Positions 49,924 to 59,062 are shown, numbered from the stretch's first letter. The stretch is 64,000 nt of DNA from Cohnella xylanilytica (GCF_014212175.1 NZ_JACJVR010000032.1:62001-126000); one strand, 5' to 3'. Numbers and translations are program-made. Notes: generated by a model not told the origin, from the letters alone.

Positions 49924-50214
49924 ATGTTCTACCTGCGCCGCGACCAGCGCGAACCGACGGGCGATCTCGCCACCGTCGAATCCAGACGCAACGACCTGAC
50001 GGCCGAGGAATTCCCCGAAGGGCCTTACGGCTCGGCCATCGTCGCCGCGTCCCTCGGCAAGAGCACGCCCTGGAGGCCCGAGCAGCGGCCGCCGAACACC
50101 TACTCGTACGAGAACCGGGAGCTGCACGCCGGCTTCGAGCGGGAATATCCCGGCGACCACGGCTTGCACGACGAAGCCGGGGACGAGTCGGCCGGCTATC
50201 CGAAGACGGACTGA
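49924..50214 (+). CDS. Hypothetical hydrophilic protein, 96 residues
   Basis: It starts at an ATG with a perfect GGAAGGAGGT site nine bases upstream. The sequence has no membrane helix and is rich in Glu, Arg, Pro, Gly and Tyr (FPEGPYGSAIVAASLGK, RPPNTYSYENRELH). It seems largely disordered. I do not recognise a named family. It follows the DUF3055-like gene and ends at a terminator. Confidence 0.7.
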   Translation: MFYLRRDQREPTGDLATVESRRNDLTAEEFPEGPYGSAIVAASLGKSTPWRPEQRPPNTYSYENRELHAGFEREYPGDHGLHDEAGDESAGYPKTD

Positions 50215-50224
50215 CTTAGACGAC

Positions 50225-50279
50225 GCGACCCTATCGGGGTCCGACCGCGATCTTGCGAGTCGGACTTCGATAGGGTCGT
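50225..50279. terminator. Bidirectional terminator
   Basis: CGACCCTATCG pairs perfectly with CGATAGGGTCG, with an inner GTCCGAC/GTCGGAC stem. It lies between convergent genes. Confidence 0.75.
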
Positions 50280-50289
50280 TCGCATAGTC

Positions 50290-51177
50290 TTAACCGGCGA
50301 TCCAACGAAGGCGATCGCGGAACTCCAGCTCCTCGCACTTCGCCGCCGCGCGCCCCAGATCAACCTTCCACAGGCAATCCGCCAGTTCCATCGCCACCGG
50401 CGCCTCGCAGTGGATCGTCGCGAGCTGGCGGGACAGACGCAGCATCTCGAGATCCGCCTCGATCTTGCCGCGGAGCGTTGCCGGCAGCAGGGACAGGTTG
50501 TCCAGAATGCCGTCGATCGAAGCGTATTCGCGGATAAGCTTCATCGCCGTCTTCTCGCCGATTCCCTTGACGCCCGGATAGTTGTCGCTGGCGTCGCCCA
50601 TGAGCCCCTTCAGATCGACGATCTGGGCCGGGGTCATCTGGCGTTCCTCCATCAAGTATTCGGGAGTATAAAGCGCATAATTGCCATGGCCCTTCTTCAT
50701 GATGGCGACGGTGACGCGCTCGTCGACGAGCTGCAGCATGTCGTGGTCGCCCGTCATAACCGTAACGGCGGCTTCGCTCTTGAAGCGGCGGGCCAGCGTT
50801 CCGATGCAGTCGTCCGCCTCGTAGCCCGGCACGCCGACGTTCGGGATGCCGAAGCTCTCGGTCACTTCCTTGATCAGCTCGAACTGCGGAATGAGATCGT
50901 CCGGCGCTTCGGGACGGTTGCCCTTGTAGGCCGGATAGTCGGCCGTCCGGAACGTCGTGCTGCCCAGATCCCAGCAGCAAGCGACGTGGCTCGGCTTGAA
51001 CCTCTGGACGGCGTCGCCGAGGTAGCGCAGGAAGCCGTGAATCGCGTTGACCGGCACGCCCGTCCGCGTCCGCTTGACGGAACCGCCGTAAGCGGTCGCG
51101 TAATAGGCGCGGAACAGGACCGCCATTCCGTCCACGAGCAGCACCGAATGCTGCGTCTCTTTATCGATAAAGGTCAA
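50290..51177 (-). CDS. 5'-3' exonuclease (YpcP type, DNA polymerase I N-terminal-like)
   Basis: 295 residues from TTG. The metal-binding acidic residues lie in LLVDGMAVLFRAYY, GYEADDCIGTLA, VMTGDHDMLQLV and KGLMGDASDNYPGVKGIGEKTA (helix-hairpin-helix). This is a stand-alone form of the Pol I 5' nuclease, which removes RNA primers and flaps. The AGGAGG site is directly next to an ATG at 51186 with no spacing, but nine bases from the TTG, which is therefore preferred. Confidence 0.93.
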   Translation of the reverse strand: MTFIDKETQHSVLLVDGMAVLFRAYYATAYGGSVKRTRTGVPVNAIHGFLRYLGDAVQRFKPSHVACCWDLGSTTFRTADYPAYKGNRPEAPDDLIPQFELIKEVTESFGIPNVGVPGYEADDCIGTLARRFKSEAAVTVMTGDHDMLQLVDERVTVAIMKKGHGNYALYTPEYLMEERQMTPAQIVDLKGLMGDASDNYPGVKGIGEKTAMKLIREYASIDGILDNLSLLPATLRGKIEADLEMLRLSRQLATIHCEAPVAMELADCLWKVDLGRAAAKCEELEFRDRLRWIAG

Positions 51178-51196
51178 AACTCGCATCCTCCTCTCT

Positions 51197-52387
51197 TTAA
51201 GCTCCGGGCCCACCGGAGCGCAGGAACCGGCCGATCCGCCGGGCCGCCTCGAGCAGCCTCTCCTCCGGCTCCACGACGGCCATCCGGACGTAGCCCTCTC
51301 CCCTCTCGCCGAACGCGTTGCCGGGGACGAGCGCGACGCCTTCCGCTTCCAGCAGGCCTCGCGCGAAGCCGCGGGACGTCCAGCCTTCCGGCACGGGCGT
51401 CCAGGCGAACATCGTCGCTCGCGGGAGCGGCACGTCCCAGCCTTCCTCGCGCAGCGCGCCTACGAACAGGTCGCGGCGGCGCTCGTACAGCGAGGACGCC
51501 GGGTCCGGCTCGCTCATGTCGCGCTCCAGGGCGACGGCGGCGGCCTCCTGCACGGCGAGGAATACGCCGAAGTCGATGTTGTCCTTGAACCTCAGCAGCG
51601 TGGCGATCACGTCCGGGTTGCCGACGGCGAAGCCGATGCGGGCGCCGGCCATGTGGAACGACTTCGACAGCGAATGGAATTCGACGGCGATCTCCTTCGC
51701 CCCCGGAATCTCCAGAATGCTCGGCGGACGGAAGCCGTCGAACGCCATCTCGCTGTAGGCGTTGTCGTGAACGAGCAGAACGCCGCGCCGGCGGGCGACC
51801 GCGACCGCCTTCTCGAAGAACGCGAGGTCGGCGACGGCGGACAGCGGATTGCTCGGGTAGTTGAGCAGCATGAACTTGATTCGGCTCCAGGCCTCTTCCG
51901 GCACGGCGTCGAAGTCGGGCAAGTACCCGTTCTCCTCCAGCAGGGGGAGCGGAACCGTCTCGACTCCGGCGACGGCGAGTCCCGCCTGGTAGACCGGGTA
52001 GCCGGGATCGGGCAGCAGCGCCGCGTCGCCCGGGTCCGTGACCGCGAGCGCCAGATGGGCGAGGCCGTCCTGCGTGCCCATCAGAGACAGCACTTCCCGG
52101 TTCGGATCGAGCGCGACGCCGAACCGATGCTCGAACCAGCGCGCGACGGTCTCGCGGAACCGCGGCGAGCCGTGCGACCCCGGGTATCCGTACAGGCCGG
52201 GGTCGAGGCAGGCTTGCGCGAGCGCGGCGCGCACTTCTTCGGCCGGCGGCGAAGCCGGCGTGCCGATGTCCAGCGAGATGACGTCGACGCCGCGCGACCG
52301 GGCATCCCTCTTCCATTGGGCGACCTCCGCGAAAATCGAGGAGCCGAGGCGGTCCAGCCTTCCGGACCGCCATTTCGATTGAGTCAT
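51197..52387 (-). CDS. PLP-dependent aminotransferase (class I/II, DapL-like)
   Basis: 396 residues. Landmarks are LDIGTPASPP, GYPGSHGSPRFRE, LNYPSNPLSAVA, HDNAYSEMAFDG and the PLP lysine in HSLSKSFHMAGARIGF. The sequence is closest in style to LL-diaminopimelate and related alanine aminotransferases, with DapL-like YPSNPLSA; substrate not certain. It lies 19 bases upstream of the exonuclease start and downstream of the M50 protease gene on the same strand. Confidence 0.88.
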   Translation of the reverse strand: MTQSKWRSGRLDRLGSSIFAEVAQWKRDARSRGVDVISLDIGTPASPPAEEVRAALAQACLDPGLYGYPGSHGSPRFRETVARWFEHRFGVALDPNREVLSLMGTQDGLAHLALAVTDPGDAALLPDPGYPVYQAGLAVAGVETVPLPLLEENGYLPDFDAVPEEAWSRIKFMLLNYPSNPLSAVADLAFFEKAVAVARRRGVLLVHDNAYSEMAFDGFRPPSILEIPGAKEIAVEFHSLSKSFHMAGARIGFAVGNPDVIATLLRFKDNIDFGVFLAVQEAAAVALERDMSEPDPASSLYERRRDLFVGALREEGWDVPLPRATMFAWTPVPEGWTSRGFARGLLEAEGVALVPGNAFGERGEGYVRMAVVEPEERLLEAARRIGRFLRSGGPGA

Positions 52388-52468
52388 TTTTCCGATACTT
52401 CCTTCCGTTCGTCGCTGAATCGCTCAGAGGATTCTTCGATGAGGGCCAGATGAGGCTCGACTGCGGCG

Positions 52469-53881
52469 CTACGGCCGCGTCAAGCCGGATTCGTGGACGA
52501 GCCACATCATGAACGCGAGCCCCGCCGCCAAGCCGCCGTACAAGAGGCCGAAGCGCCAGCGGGCCGCCAGGGGCACCTCGTAATAGTTGGACGGCTCGTG
52601 CACTTCGCCTTCCGCCCGGACGCGCAGCGTCACGCGGCGTTCGGCGTCGGGGCCGGCGACCTGGACGATGGAGACGCTGCGGATCGTGCACGGCTGGTCG
52701 ATCTCCAGCTCTCCCTTGAACGACAGCGTATCCCAGCTGAATTCGACGACATGCTGGCCGTCCATCCGGCAGTAGGCGGTGAACGGCAGCTCGCGCTTGT
52801 GCAGCTGGCCGGACAAATACCAATCCGGAAGCGCCGGGTCGACGTCGGCCCGATACATGCCTTCCGCGTAATGCGCCCGGCCCCCGCCCTTGCTCTTGCC
52901 GAAGAACCTGCGGTACATCTGCCAGAGGAACCAGATCCACAACAGCAGGAACAGGATGCTGTGCGTGTACCAGATCACGAACGGTCCCGCGACGGCGCCG
53001 ACGACCCACAGCCAGCGGCTGACCGCCACCGCGATGCGCCCCCCGTCGAGCGGGTGGATCGGCAGCAGGTTGATCAGATTGAGGAAAAAGCCGACGTAAG
53101 AAAGCGCAAGCCAAACCTCGCTGCCCGACCAATACCAGATTCCGTAGCAGAGCAGCGCTCCGGCCGATCCGAGCAGAGGGCCGCCGATGGCGATCGCGGC
53201 TTCGGTGACGGCGTCCTTCGGCTGCCTCTTGAGCAGGATCATCGCCCCGAGGAAGGGGATGAAGACCGGGGCGCTCACGGGAAGCCCCTTGCGCTTCGCC
53301 ACCCAGACGTGCCCCATCTCGTGCACGAAAATAAGGGCGACGAAGCCGAGCGCGAACGTCCACGGATAGACTAGCGCGTAAGCCCCGACTGTGACGAGCA
53401 TCGAGAGGAGCGGCTTGCCGAATTTGAGCAGCGCGAGCAGGATGCCTTTGCCTTTGGACAGCAGGACCACGAGGCCCGCCGCCCAAGCCCAGGAGCCTTT
53501 GCCCCGTTTGTTCGCGCTCGGGCCGTCGTTCTCCTTGCTGTCGTTGCGCGCGTTTGCGTCGTTGCCGGCGTACCCGTACAACGATGGGTTCCCGCCATGG
53601 CTTCGACTCGCTCGATTCTCGTCGTACTCGCGGTTCTCGCGGTTCCCGGCGTTTTCGTCGTTCTCGCGGCTCTCGTGATTTTCATAATTCTCTTGATTCT
53701 CTTGATTCTCTTGATGCTCGCGCTTCTCGTAATCCTCGCGATACTCTTGACTCTCGCGATTCTCTTGGTTCCCGTGATTCTCTTGAATCTCTTGTTTCTC
53801 TTGTCTCTCTTGTCTCACTCTATTCCCATCGTTCTCGCCATTCGCGCCCGCTCCGTACGGGGAGCCCGATTCTGGTTGCAA
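52469..53881 (-). CDS. Site-2 protease family (M50) protein with QEN-rich N-terminal extension
   Basis: 470 residues from a TTG with AAGGAGG nine bases upstream. Residues 1-125 are disordered and made of Gln/Glu/Asn/Arg units (QEN, REN, YEN). Membrane helices then surround the zinc motif HEMGH (about 195-199) and LDGGR (about 275). A C-terminal domain of about 120 residues is followed by a last helix. M50 proteases cut transmembrane substrates. The layout resembles YwhC-type peptidases; the extension does not. The opposite strand shows a hydrophobic open frame only because of this repeat. Confidence 0.88.
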   Translation of the reverse strand: MQPESGSPYGAGANGENDGNRVRQERQEKQEIQENHGNQENRESQEYREDYEKREHQENQENQENYENHESRENDENAGNRENREYDENRASRSHGGNPSLYGYAGNDANARNDSKENDGPSANKRGKGSWAWAAGLVVLLSKGKGILLALLKFGKPLLSMLVTVGAYALVYPWTFALGFVALIFVHEMGHVWVAKRKGLPVSAPVFIPFLGAMILLKRQPKDAVTEAAIAIGGPLLGSAGALLCYGIWYWSGSEVWLALSYVGFFLNLINLLPIHPLDGGRIAVAVSRWLWVVGAVAGPFVIWYTHSILFLLLWIWFLWQMYRRFFGKSKGGGRAHYAEGMYRADVDPALPDWYLSGQLHKRELPFTAYCRMDGQHVVEFSWDTLSFKGELEIDQPCTIRSVSIVQVAGPDAERRVTLRVRAEGEVHEPSNYYEVPLAARWRFGLLYGGLAAGLAFMMWLVHESGLTRP

Positions 53882-53943
53882 CGGTCCGAACCTCCTTCAT
53901 CCCCGCCGGGATCGATTCGGCGGCCTATGCCGCCGCGCTTCGG

Positions 53944-54309
53944 TCAGCGAGTCCGCCAAGCTTCCATCGCGTCGTCGCGGAAGCCGACGGTCGCCCGCCG
54001 GCCGTCCGAGATGACGGGACGCTTGATCAGCATTCCGTTCGAGGAGAGCAGGCGAATCTTCTCGTCGTCTCCCATGGCGGGAAGCTTGTCCTTAAGGCCC
54101 ATCGCCCGGTAGGCGTCGCCGGACACGTTGAACCACTTCTGGATCGGAAGTCCGCTCTGCGGGATCAGCTCGCCGAGCTCCTCCGGCGTCGGAGGGGCTT
54201 CCGCGATGTGGCGGAGCTCCAGCTCGTAGCCTTGCTCCTTCAGCCATTTGACCGCCTGGCGGCAAGTGCCGCAGGGCGGGTATTGATATACGGTCAGCTT
54301 CTTGCTCAT
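53944..54309 (-). CDS. ArsC/Spx family protein (YusI type)
   Basis: 121 residues of thioredoxin-like fold. The N-terminus LTVYQYPPCGTCRQAVKWL has Cys13-x2-Cys16. ELRHIAEAPPTPEELGELI and LIKRPVISDGRRATVGF are typical of ArsC/Spx relatives. The two cysteines fit both Spx-type regulators and reductases; real arsenate reduction is not shown. AGGAGG lies 12 bases before the ATG. Confidence 0.9.
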   Translation of the reverse strand: MSKKLTVYQYPPCGTCRQAVKWLKEQGYELELRHIAEAPPTPEELGELIPQSGLPIQKWFNVSGDAYRAMGLKDKLPAMGDDEKIRLLSSNGMLIKRPVISDGRRATVGFRDDAMEAWRTR

Positions 54310-54326
54310 GCGTGTGTCGTATCCTC

Positions 54327-55313
54327 CTAAGTCGTAGACGATTCGAGACGAGGTGCCGGAGGCGTCGACAGCCGCGACAATTCCCGCTCGAGCTCCCGCA
54401 GGTCGGGCGGGAGCTCGGCGATCAGCTTCATCGGCTCGCCCGTCACCGGGTGGCGGAACGAGAGCTCGGACGCGTGCAGCGCCTGCCGGCCGATGACCTC
54501 GCGCAGGCGGGCGGCGAGCTCCGTCGCTTCCCAGCGCGGGTCGGTATAGTACGAATCGCCGATCAGCGGACAGCCGATATGGCCGAGATGAACGCGGATC
54601 TGGTGCGTTCTTCCCGTCCCGAGCCGCACGTCGAGCGCGGACGCTCCGCACGGGTACGCCTCGGCCGTCTTGTAGTACGTAAGCGACGGGGCGCCGTCCG
54701 GCAGCACCGCGCGGCGGTGCGGATCCTCCGGAAGACGTCCGATCGGCTCGTTCACTTCCCCTTCGTCCGCGGGCGGCCGGCCGTAGACGTAGGCCCGGTA
54801 CCGCTTCCCGACCGTGCCTTCGCCCATCTGGACGGACAGCTGCTGATGCGCGTACGGGTGCTTCGCGACAATGACGAGCCCCGACGTGTCCTCGTCCAGC
54901 CGGTGAACCGGCCGGAACCGGCAGCGCTCGCCCTTCTCCCGCCAATAATGGACGACTCCGTTGGCGAGCGTGTTCGCGTAGTGGCCCGTCGTCGGATGGA
55001 CGATGATGCCCGCGGGCTTGTTAAGCACGAGAAGGTGCTCATCTTCGAATACGATGTTCAGCTCCATCGGTTGCGGCAGAATGTCGTCGCTCGACTCCTG
55101 GCGCATCCGGAACTCGATCACGTCGCCGGCCGCGAGCCTTAAGCTCGGATACGCCTTGCTCCCGTTGACGGTCAAGCCCTCGTCCGACTGCTTCAGCTTG
55201 ACGAACAGGCGTCTCGACAGGCCGAGCCTCTCCCGCAGCACGTCGCGGAGCATCCGGCCCTCGTCGCGCTCGTCCGCCACGTGGACGACCGGCGCGTAGT
55301 AGCTGTCGTTCAT
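54327..55313 (-). CDS. RluD-type pseudouridine synthase
   Basis: 328 residues. An S4-like RNA-binding domain (about 20-70) is followed by the catalytic domain with HRLDEDTSGLVIVAK, whose Asp is the nucleophile, and RLGTGRTHQIRVHL. Closest to the RluA/RluD family of B. subtilis (YjbO, YlyB, YhcT). The target uridine is unknown. Its ATG overlaps the stop of the upstream adenosyltransferase by four bases. Confidence 0.92.
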   Translation of the reverse strand: MNDSYYAPVVHVADERDEGRMLRDVLRERLGLSRRLFVKLKQSDEGLTVNGSKAYPSLRLAAGDVIEFRMRQESSDDILPQPMELNIVFEDEHLLVLNKPAGIIVHPTTGHYANTLANGVVHYWREKGERCRFRPVHRLDEDTSGLVIVAKHPYAHQQLSVQMGEGTVGKRYRAYVYGRPPADEGEVNEPIGRLPEDPHRRAVLPDGAPSLTYYKTAEAYPCGASALDVRLGTGRTHQIRVHLGHIGCPLIGDSYYTDPRWEATELAARLREVIGRQALHASELSFRHPVTGEPMKLIAELPPDLRELERELSRLSTPPAPRLESSTT

Positions 55314-55912
55314 TCCGGCCGCGGCCTCCGTCCGAACACGCTCGCGCCGCGTTCGTATTCGACGTCGGACACGCCGAGCGCCGCGTTCGCCGCCCGCGCC
55401 GCCGTGAAGAAATAATCCGACAGCCGGTTCACGTAGCGCAGAACCTCCTCCGGAACCGGCTGCCCGGAGCCCGCCAGCGTCACGATCCGGCGTTCCGCCC
55501 GGCGGCAGACCGTCCGGCAGACGTGCAGCAAGGCGGCCGGCTCGCTGCCCCCGGGCAGGATAAACCGCTCGATCGGCGCAAGCGCGGCCTCGTGCGCGTC
55601 GATCCACGCCTCCAGCCGCTCCGTCATCGCCGCCGACACCTTCATCTTCGACGCTTCGGGCTCGGCGTACGACAGGTCGGAGCCGCAGTCGAACAGCTCG
55701 TGCTGGATGACGCCGAGTTCCTCCAGAAGCCGATCCCAGACCGCGTCTCCCCTCCGCTCCTTGTCCGCCGCCATCCAGGCCGCGGCCTGCCCGACGAAGG
55801 CGTTCAGCTCGTCCGTCGTCCCGTACGCCTCGACCCTCGCGTCGTCCTTGGATACCCTCGCCCCGATGACGGACGTGCTGCCTTTATCCCCGGTTCGGGT
55901 ATAGATTCTCAT
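55310..55912 (-). CDS. PduO-type ATP:cob(I)alamin adenosyltransferase
   Basis: 200 residues. The N-terminal MRIYTRTGDKGSTSVIGARVSKDD is diagnostic, followed by the helical bundle with ELFDCGSDLSY, LPGGSEPAALLHVCRTVCRRAER and YVNRLSDYFF. It makes adenosylcobalamin from ATP and cob(I)alamin. It overlaps cobU by 29 bases and rluD-type by four, so the three are one transcription unit. Confidence 0.95.
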   Translation of the reverse strand: MRIYTRTGDKGSTSVIGARVSKDDARVEAYGTTDELNAFVGQAAAWMAADKERRGDAVWDRLLEELGVIQHELFDCGSDLSYAEPEASKMKVSAAMTERLEAWIDAHEAALAPIERFILPGGSEPAALLHVCRTVCRRAERRIVTLAGSGQPVPEEVLRYVNRLSDYFFTAARAANAALGVSDVEYERGASVFGRRPRPE

Positions 55913-56570
55913 CTCGGTTCGTCCCCCGTTCTCTTATCCTCGTCCCTTTGATCTCCGTCGCGATGCCGAAGGAGAGCCGGTGGATGCCGTCGCTAGCCTC
56001 CCCGAGCCTGCGGTTCGCGTAAGCCAGCTGGCGGACGTACCAGCGCTCCCACGGATCGTCGGCGAGCCCCGCGGCCGCCTCCTCGGTGACGACGATCCGG
56101 CTGCCGTCGAAGCTCAGCAGCTCCTCGACCACTTCCCCGAGCGCCTTCTCGAGCAGGGCGGCGCGGCGCAAGAACACTTCCTCCGTCTCGACCGGCTTCC
56201 TCCGGCGTCCTCTTCTCGGCGGCGAGGGCGCTTCCGCCCGCGGGAAGAGCTTGCGCGTCTCCTCGACTTCGCGGCGGAGCCACCCCGACAAGCTGTCCAC
56301 GACGACGACCCGCGAGCTCGCCCGGAACGGATTCGACCGGAGATTGATCCGGCGCAGCCGCTCGGCGAGCCCGTGATCCGCGGGAGCCGTCGTCCAATTC
56401 GCGGCTTTCGCGTTCTCCGCGGAGACGGCGATTTCGTCTTCGAACCTTCCGTTCCCGTTCGGCCAGGCGGGACACGCCAGCTTGATCGCCTCGCGGCCGT
56501 GCGCGGCGGCCCATCTCTCGGCGAAAGCCGATTTCCCGCTGCCGACGCCGCCGGTGACCAACCATAGCAT
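55884..56570 (-). CDS. cobU: Adenosylcobinamide kinase / guanylyltransferase
   Basis: 228 residues. Walker A GGVGSGKS at 7-14, VVVDSLSGWL and VTEEAAAGL give a CobU/CobP fold. The middle carries a basic insertion (PPRRGRRRKP) and the usual NEVGxGIVP motif is replaced by VTEEAAAGLADDP, so the match is somewhat divergent. No cobalamin riboswitch is seen upstream. Confidence 0.85.
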   Translation of the reverse strand: MLWLVTGGVGSGKSAFAERWAAAHGREAIKLACPAWPNGNGRFEDEIAVSAENAKAANWTTAPADHGLAERLRRINLRSNPFRASSRVVVVDSLSGWLRREVEETRKLFPRAEAPSPPRRGRRRKPVETEEVFLRRAALLEKALGEVVEELLSFDGSRIVVTEEAAAGLADDPWERWYVRQLAYANRRLGEASDGIHRLSFGIATEIKGTRIRERGTNRDENLYPNRG

Positions 56571-56611
56571 GACCGTATCCCTCCCCGAGCCATCCTATCG
56601 TTAACTATAGC

Positions 56612-56650
56612 ACAAAAGAAAAAGCCCAGTCACGGGACCGACGGGCTTTA
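56612..56650 (-). terminator. Terminator of the Spo0E-like gene
   Basis: AAAGCCC pairs with GGGCTTT, then TTCTTTTG on the minus strand. The stem includes the stop codon of the gene. Confidence 0.75.
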
Positions 56651-56905
56651 ACGGTTAACGGTAATAAGTCTCATATATTCGATAATTTTCGTATCCAGCA
56701 GGCGGCTGATCTCGATCACGGAATCCGAGGTGAACGATTCCTCCCTCAGGAACGCTTCCGTCATCGTCTTCCGCAACTCGTCGATCTCCTCGACCAATCT
56801 GCGGTTCGCGTCGGCATACGCCAAAGTCCGGTCCCCCGAAGCGAACGAGAGGGAATGGACCGCGGTATTCAGGTTGGACGAGGAGTCGTGTTCCGCCGTC
56901 TCCAT
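56648..56905 (-). CDS. Spo0E-like aspartyl-phosphate phosphatase family protein
   Basis: 85 residues. The C-terminal segment SDSVIEISRLLDTKIIEYMRL has the Spo0E signature SxxVIxxSxxLDxxIxxY, preceded by a helix ANRRLVEEIDELRKTM. These proteins dephosphorylate Spo0A~P and delay sporulation. The ATG at 56905 is preferred, with AAAGGGGAG upstream. The N-terminal 30 residues are extra compared with short family members. Confidence 0.88.
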   Translation of the reverse strand: METAEHDSSSNLNTAVHSLSFASGDRTLAYADANRRLVEEIDELRKTMTEAFLREESFTSDSVIEISRLLDTKIIEYMRLITVNR

Positions 56906-57012
56906 GCTCTCTCCCCTTTCACGTGACGACTGTCCATCCACGGGTTGAAAAACAAGGGTTATTATAGCAGAACATGCGGAAAAAAACTAACGATTTGGAG
57001 CAAATTGCAAGA

Positions 57013-58230
57013 TTATCGCAATTTGTTCAAGAATCCGCCAATCCTCTCCAACGCTTCCGTTAGCTGAGCGACCGAGGTGGCGTAGGAGCAGCGGATGAAG
57101 CCTTCCCCGCCCTTGCCGAACACGTGGCCCGGAACGGCCGCCACCTTCGCCTCCGTCAGCAGCCGGGACGCGAACTCTTCGGAGGTGAGCCCGGTTCCCT
57201 CGATGCAAGGGAACGCGTAGAACGCTCCCTGCGGCTCGTGGCACGGCAGCCCGATCTCGCGGAAGCCCTGCACGACCAGACGCCGGCGCTGGTTGTAGGA
57301 CTCGATCATTTTGTACATCTCGTCCATTCCGTTCCGCAGCGCCTCGAGAGCCGCCACCTGCCCCATGATCGGGGCGCACATGACGGTATACTGGTGGATC
57401 TTCAGCATCGCGCCGATGAGGTCCGGATGGCCGCAGGCGTATCCCATTCGCCATCCCGTCATCGCGAACGCCTTGGAGAAGCCGCTTACGACGATGGTCC
57501 TATCCTTCATGCCGGGCAGCGACGCGAAGCTGACATGGTTCGAGCCGTATGTCAATTCCGCGTAGATCTCGTCGGAGACGACGATCAGGTCGTTCTCTTC
57601 GACGATCTTCGCGATCGGCAGCAAGTCCTCGTACGTCATGATCGCTCCGGTCGGGTTGCTCGGGTAGCACAGGATGAGCAGCTTCGAGCGAGGCGTGATG
57701 GCCGCCCGCAGGCTCTCGGCCGTCAGCTTGAACTGATCCTTCGCGAACGTCTCGATGCCGACGGGCACGCCGCCGCCCAGCGTCGTGATCGGATTGTAGG
57801 AGATGTAGCAGGGCTCCGGAATGAGCAGCTCGTCTCCCGGCTCGATCAAGGCGCGGATGGCCAGGTCGATCGCTTCGCTGCCGCCTACCGTGACGAGCAC
57901 CTCGCTTGCGGGATCGTACCGGACGTCGAAGCGCCCGTGCAAATATTCGGCGATCGCTTCCCTGAGCTCCGGCATGCCCGCGTTGGACGTATACTGGGTC
58001 TTGCCCTTCTCGAGCGAGTAGACCGCGGCGTCGCGGTACTTCCACGGCGTGACGAAGTCCGGCTCGCCGACCCCGAGAGAGATGATGCTGCTGTCTTTGC
58101 TGGCGCTGACCAAGTCAAAAAAACGCCGGATTCCCGAGGGCGGAATCGCGCGGGCTCCGGCCGCCAGGTAATCCTGCATGCCGCTTCGCTTGTTCCGGGT
58201 CTCGGGCTGTGTCTCCACGTCTTTGATCAT
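57013..58230 (-). CDS. alaT: Alanine-type aminotransferase (AlaT/PatA family)
   Basis: 405 residues. It has ISLGVGEPDFVTPW, YTSNAGMPELREAIA, LCYPSNPTGA, SDEIYAELTYG and the PLP lysine in SGFSKAFAMTGWRMGY. It lies 44 bases after an Lrp-family gene on the same strand, the order of the B. subtilis yugG-yugH (alaR-alaT) pair. Alanine formation is inferred from this context. AAGGAAC is upstream. Confidence 0.88.
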   Translation of the reverse strand: MIKDVETQPETRNKRSGMQDYLAAGARAIPPSGIRRFFDLVSASKDSSIISLGVGEPDFVTPWKYRDAAVYSLEKGKTQYTSNAGMPELREAIAEYLHGRFDVRYDPASEVLVTVGGSEAIDLAIRALIEPGDELLIPEPCYISYNPITTLGGGVPVGIETFAKDQFKLTAESLRAAITPRSKLLILCYPSNPTGAIMTYEDLLPIAKIVEENDLIVVSDEIYAELTYGSNHVSFASLPGMKDRTIVVSGFSKAFAMTGWRMGYACGHPDLIGAMLKIHQYTVMCAPIMGQVAALEALRNGMDEMYKMIESYNQRRRLVVQGFREIGLPCHEPQGAFYAFPCIEGTGLTSEEFASRLLTEAKVAAVPGHVFGKGGEGFIRCSYATSVAQLTEALERIGGFLNKLR

Positions 58231-58274
58231 GGGTCTCTGGTTCCTTCTTTCTTCCCGTTAGTCAGGCGGATGAA

Positions 58275-58766
58275 TTACGGCGAGATCGGGAGACGATGGT
58301 CGTCCTCGAATTCTTCGAATATGATGCCGTCTTGCTTGTATTTCTTCAGAATAAAAAAGGTCTTGGTGGAGATGACCGATTCGATGGTGGACAGCTTGTT
58401 GGAGACGAACGAAGCGACTTCCTTCAGGTTCTTGCCGTCGATCTCGACGCACAGGTCGTACGCTCCGGACATCAGGTACACCGACTTCACTTCCGGGTAC
58501 AGGTAGATTCGCTCCGCGATGCTCTCGAAGCCCCGGCCCCGCTCGGGCGAGCATTCCACCTCGATGAGAGCGGTCACCTTCTCGTCGTCGACCTTGCTCC
58601 AGTTGACGACAGCGGCGTATTTGACGATGACGTGGTCCCGCTCCATCTCGTCGATGGCGGAGGACACTTCCGCTTCTTCCGCCCCGAGCATCGTCGCGAT
58701 GGTCGCGGGGGAGAGACGCGCGTCTTCCTTGAGCAGATCCAAGATTTTGGCCTTCAATTCGTTCAT
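58275..58766 (-). CDS. alaR: Lrp/AsnC family transcription regulator (AlaR-like)
   Basis: 163 residues: helix-turn-helix (KILDLLKEDARLSPATIATMLG), then an effector-binding RAM domain (VECSPERGRGFESIAERI, SVYLMSGAYDLCVEI). It is probably the activator of the following aminotransferase gene. AGGAGGGAT precedes the ATG. Confidence 0.92.
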   Translation of the reverse strand: MNELKAKILDLLKEDARLSPATIATMLGAEEAEVSSAIDEMERDHVIVKYAAVVNWSKVDDEKVTALIEVECSPERGRGFESIAERIYLYPEVKSVYLMSGAYDLCVEIDGKNLKEVASFVSNKLSTIESVISTKTFFILKKYKQDGIIFEEFEDDHRLPISP

Positions 58767-59062
58767 GGGGATCCCTCCTGAATACCTCTCATATTACATC
58801 AAATACAGGCCGGATGAAAAGGAGCATTTCAAGCGCCCGGAGCCGATGCGGTCCGGCGGTTCCCGCGTTCGAGCGGCACGGCGGGGGCATCGCTCCGCTT
58901 CGGACCGGCAAGAAAATAGGCGGCCGCCGTCTAGCCCATCGCCCATGCCCTGCCGCCCGTTCTTTCATATGTAATCAATAGGCTGCGGTCCCGGAGAGGC
59001 GGCATCGCCGCGTTCGCTCTCTGCGATTGCACGGCTTAGTATCGGAGGAAAGATGGGATCGC
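58767..59062. other. Intergenic region without recognised elements
   Basis: About 300 bases between the divergent alaR-like and propeller genes. I see no gene, repeat or clear promoter. A GGAGG at 59044 belongs to the next gene. Confidence 0.6.

Noticed and set aside
53597-54112. Very hydrophobic plus-strand frame with repeated Leu/Ile/Val
   Set aside because: It is the complement of the QEN-coding repeats of the M50 protease gene (CAA/GAG/AAT read backwards give hydrophobic codons), with no independent support.
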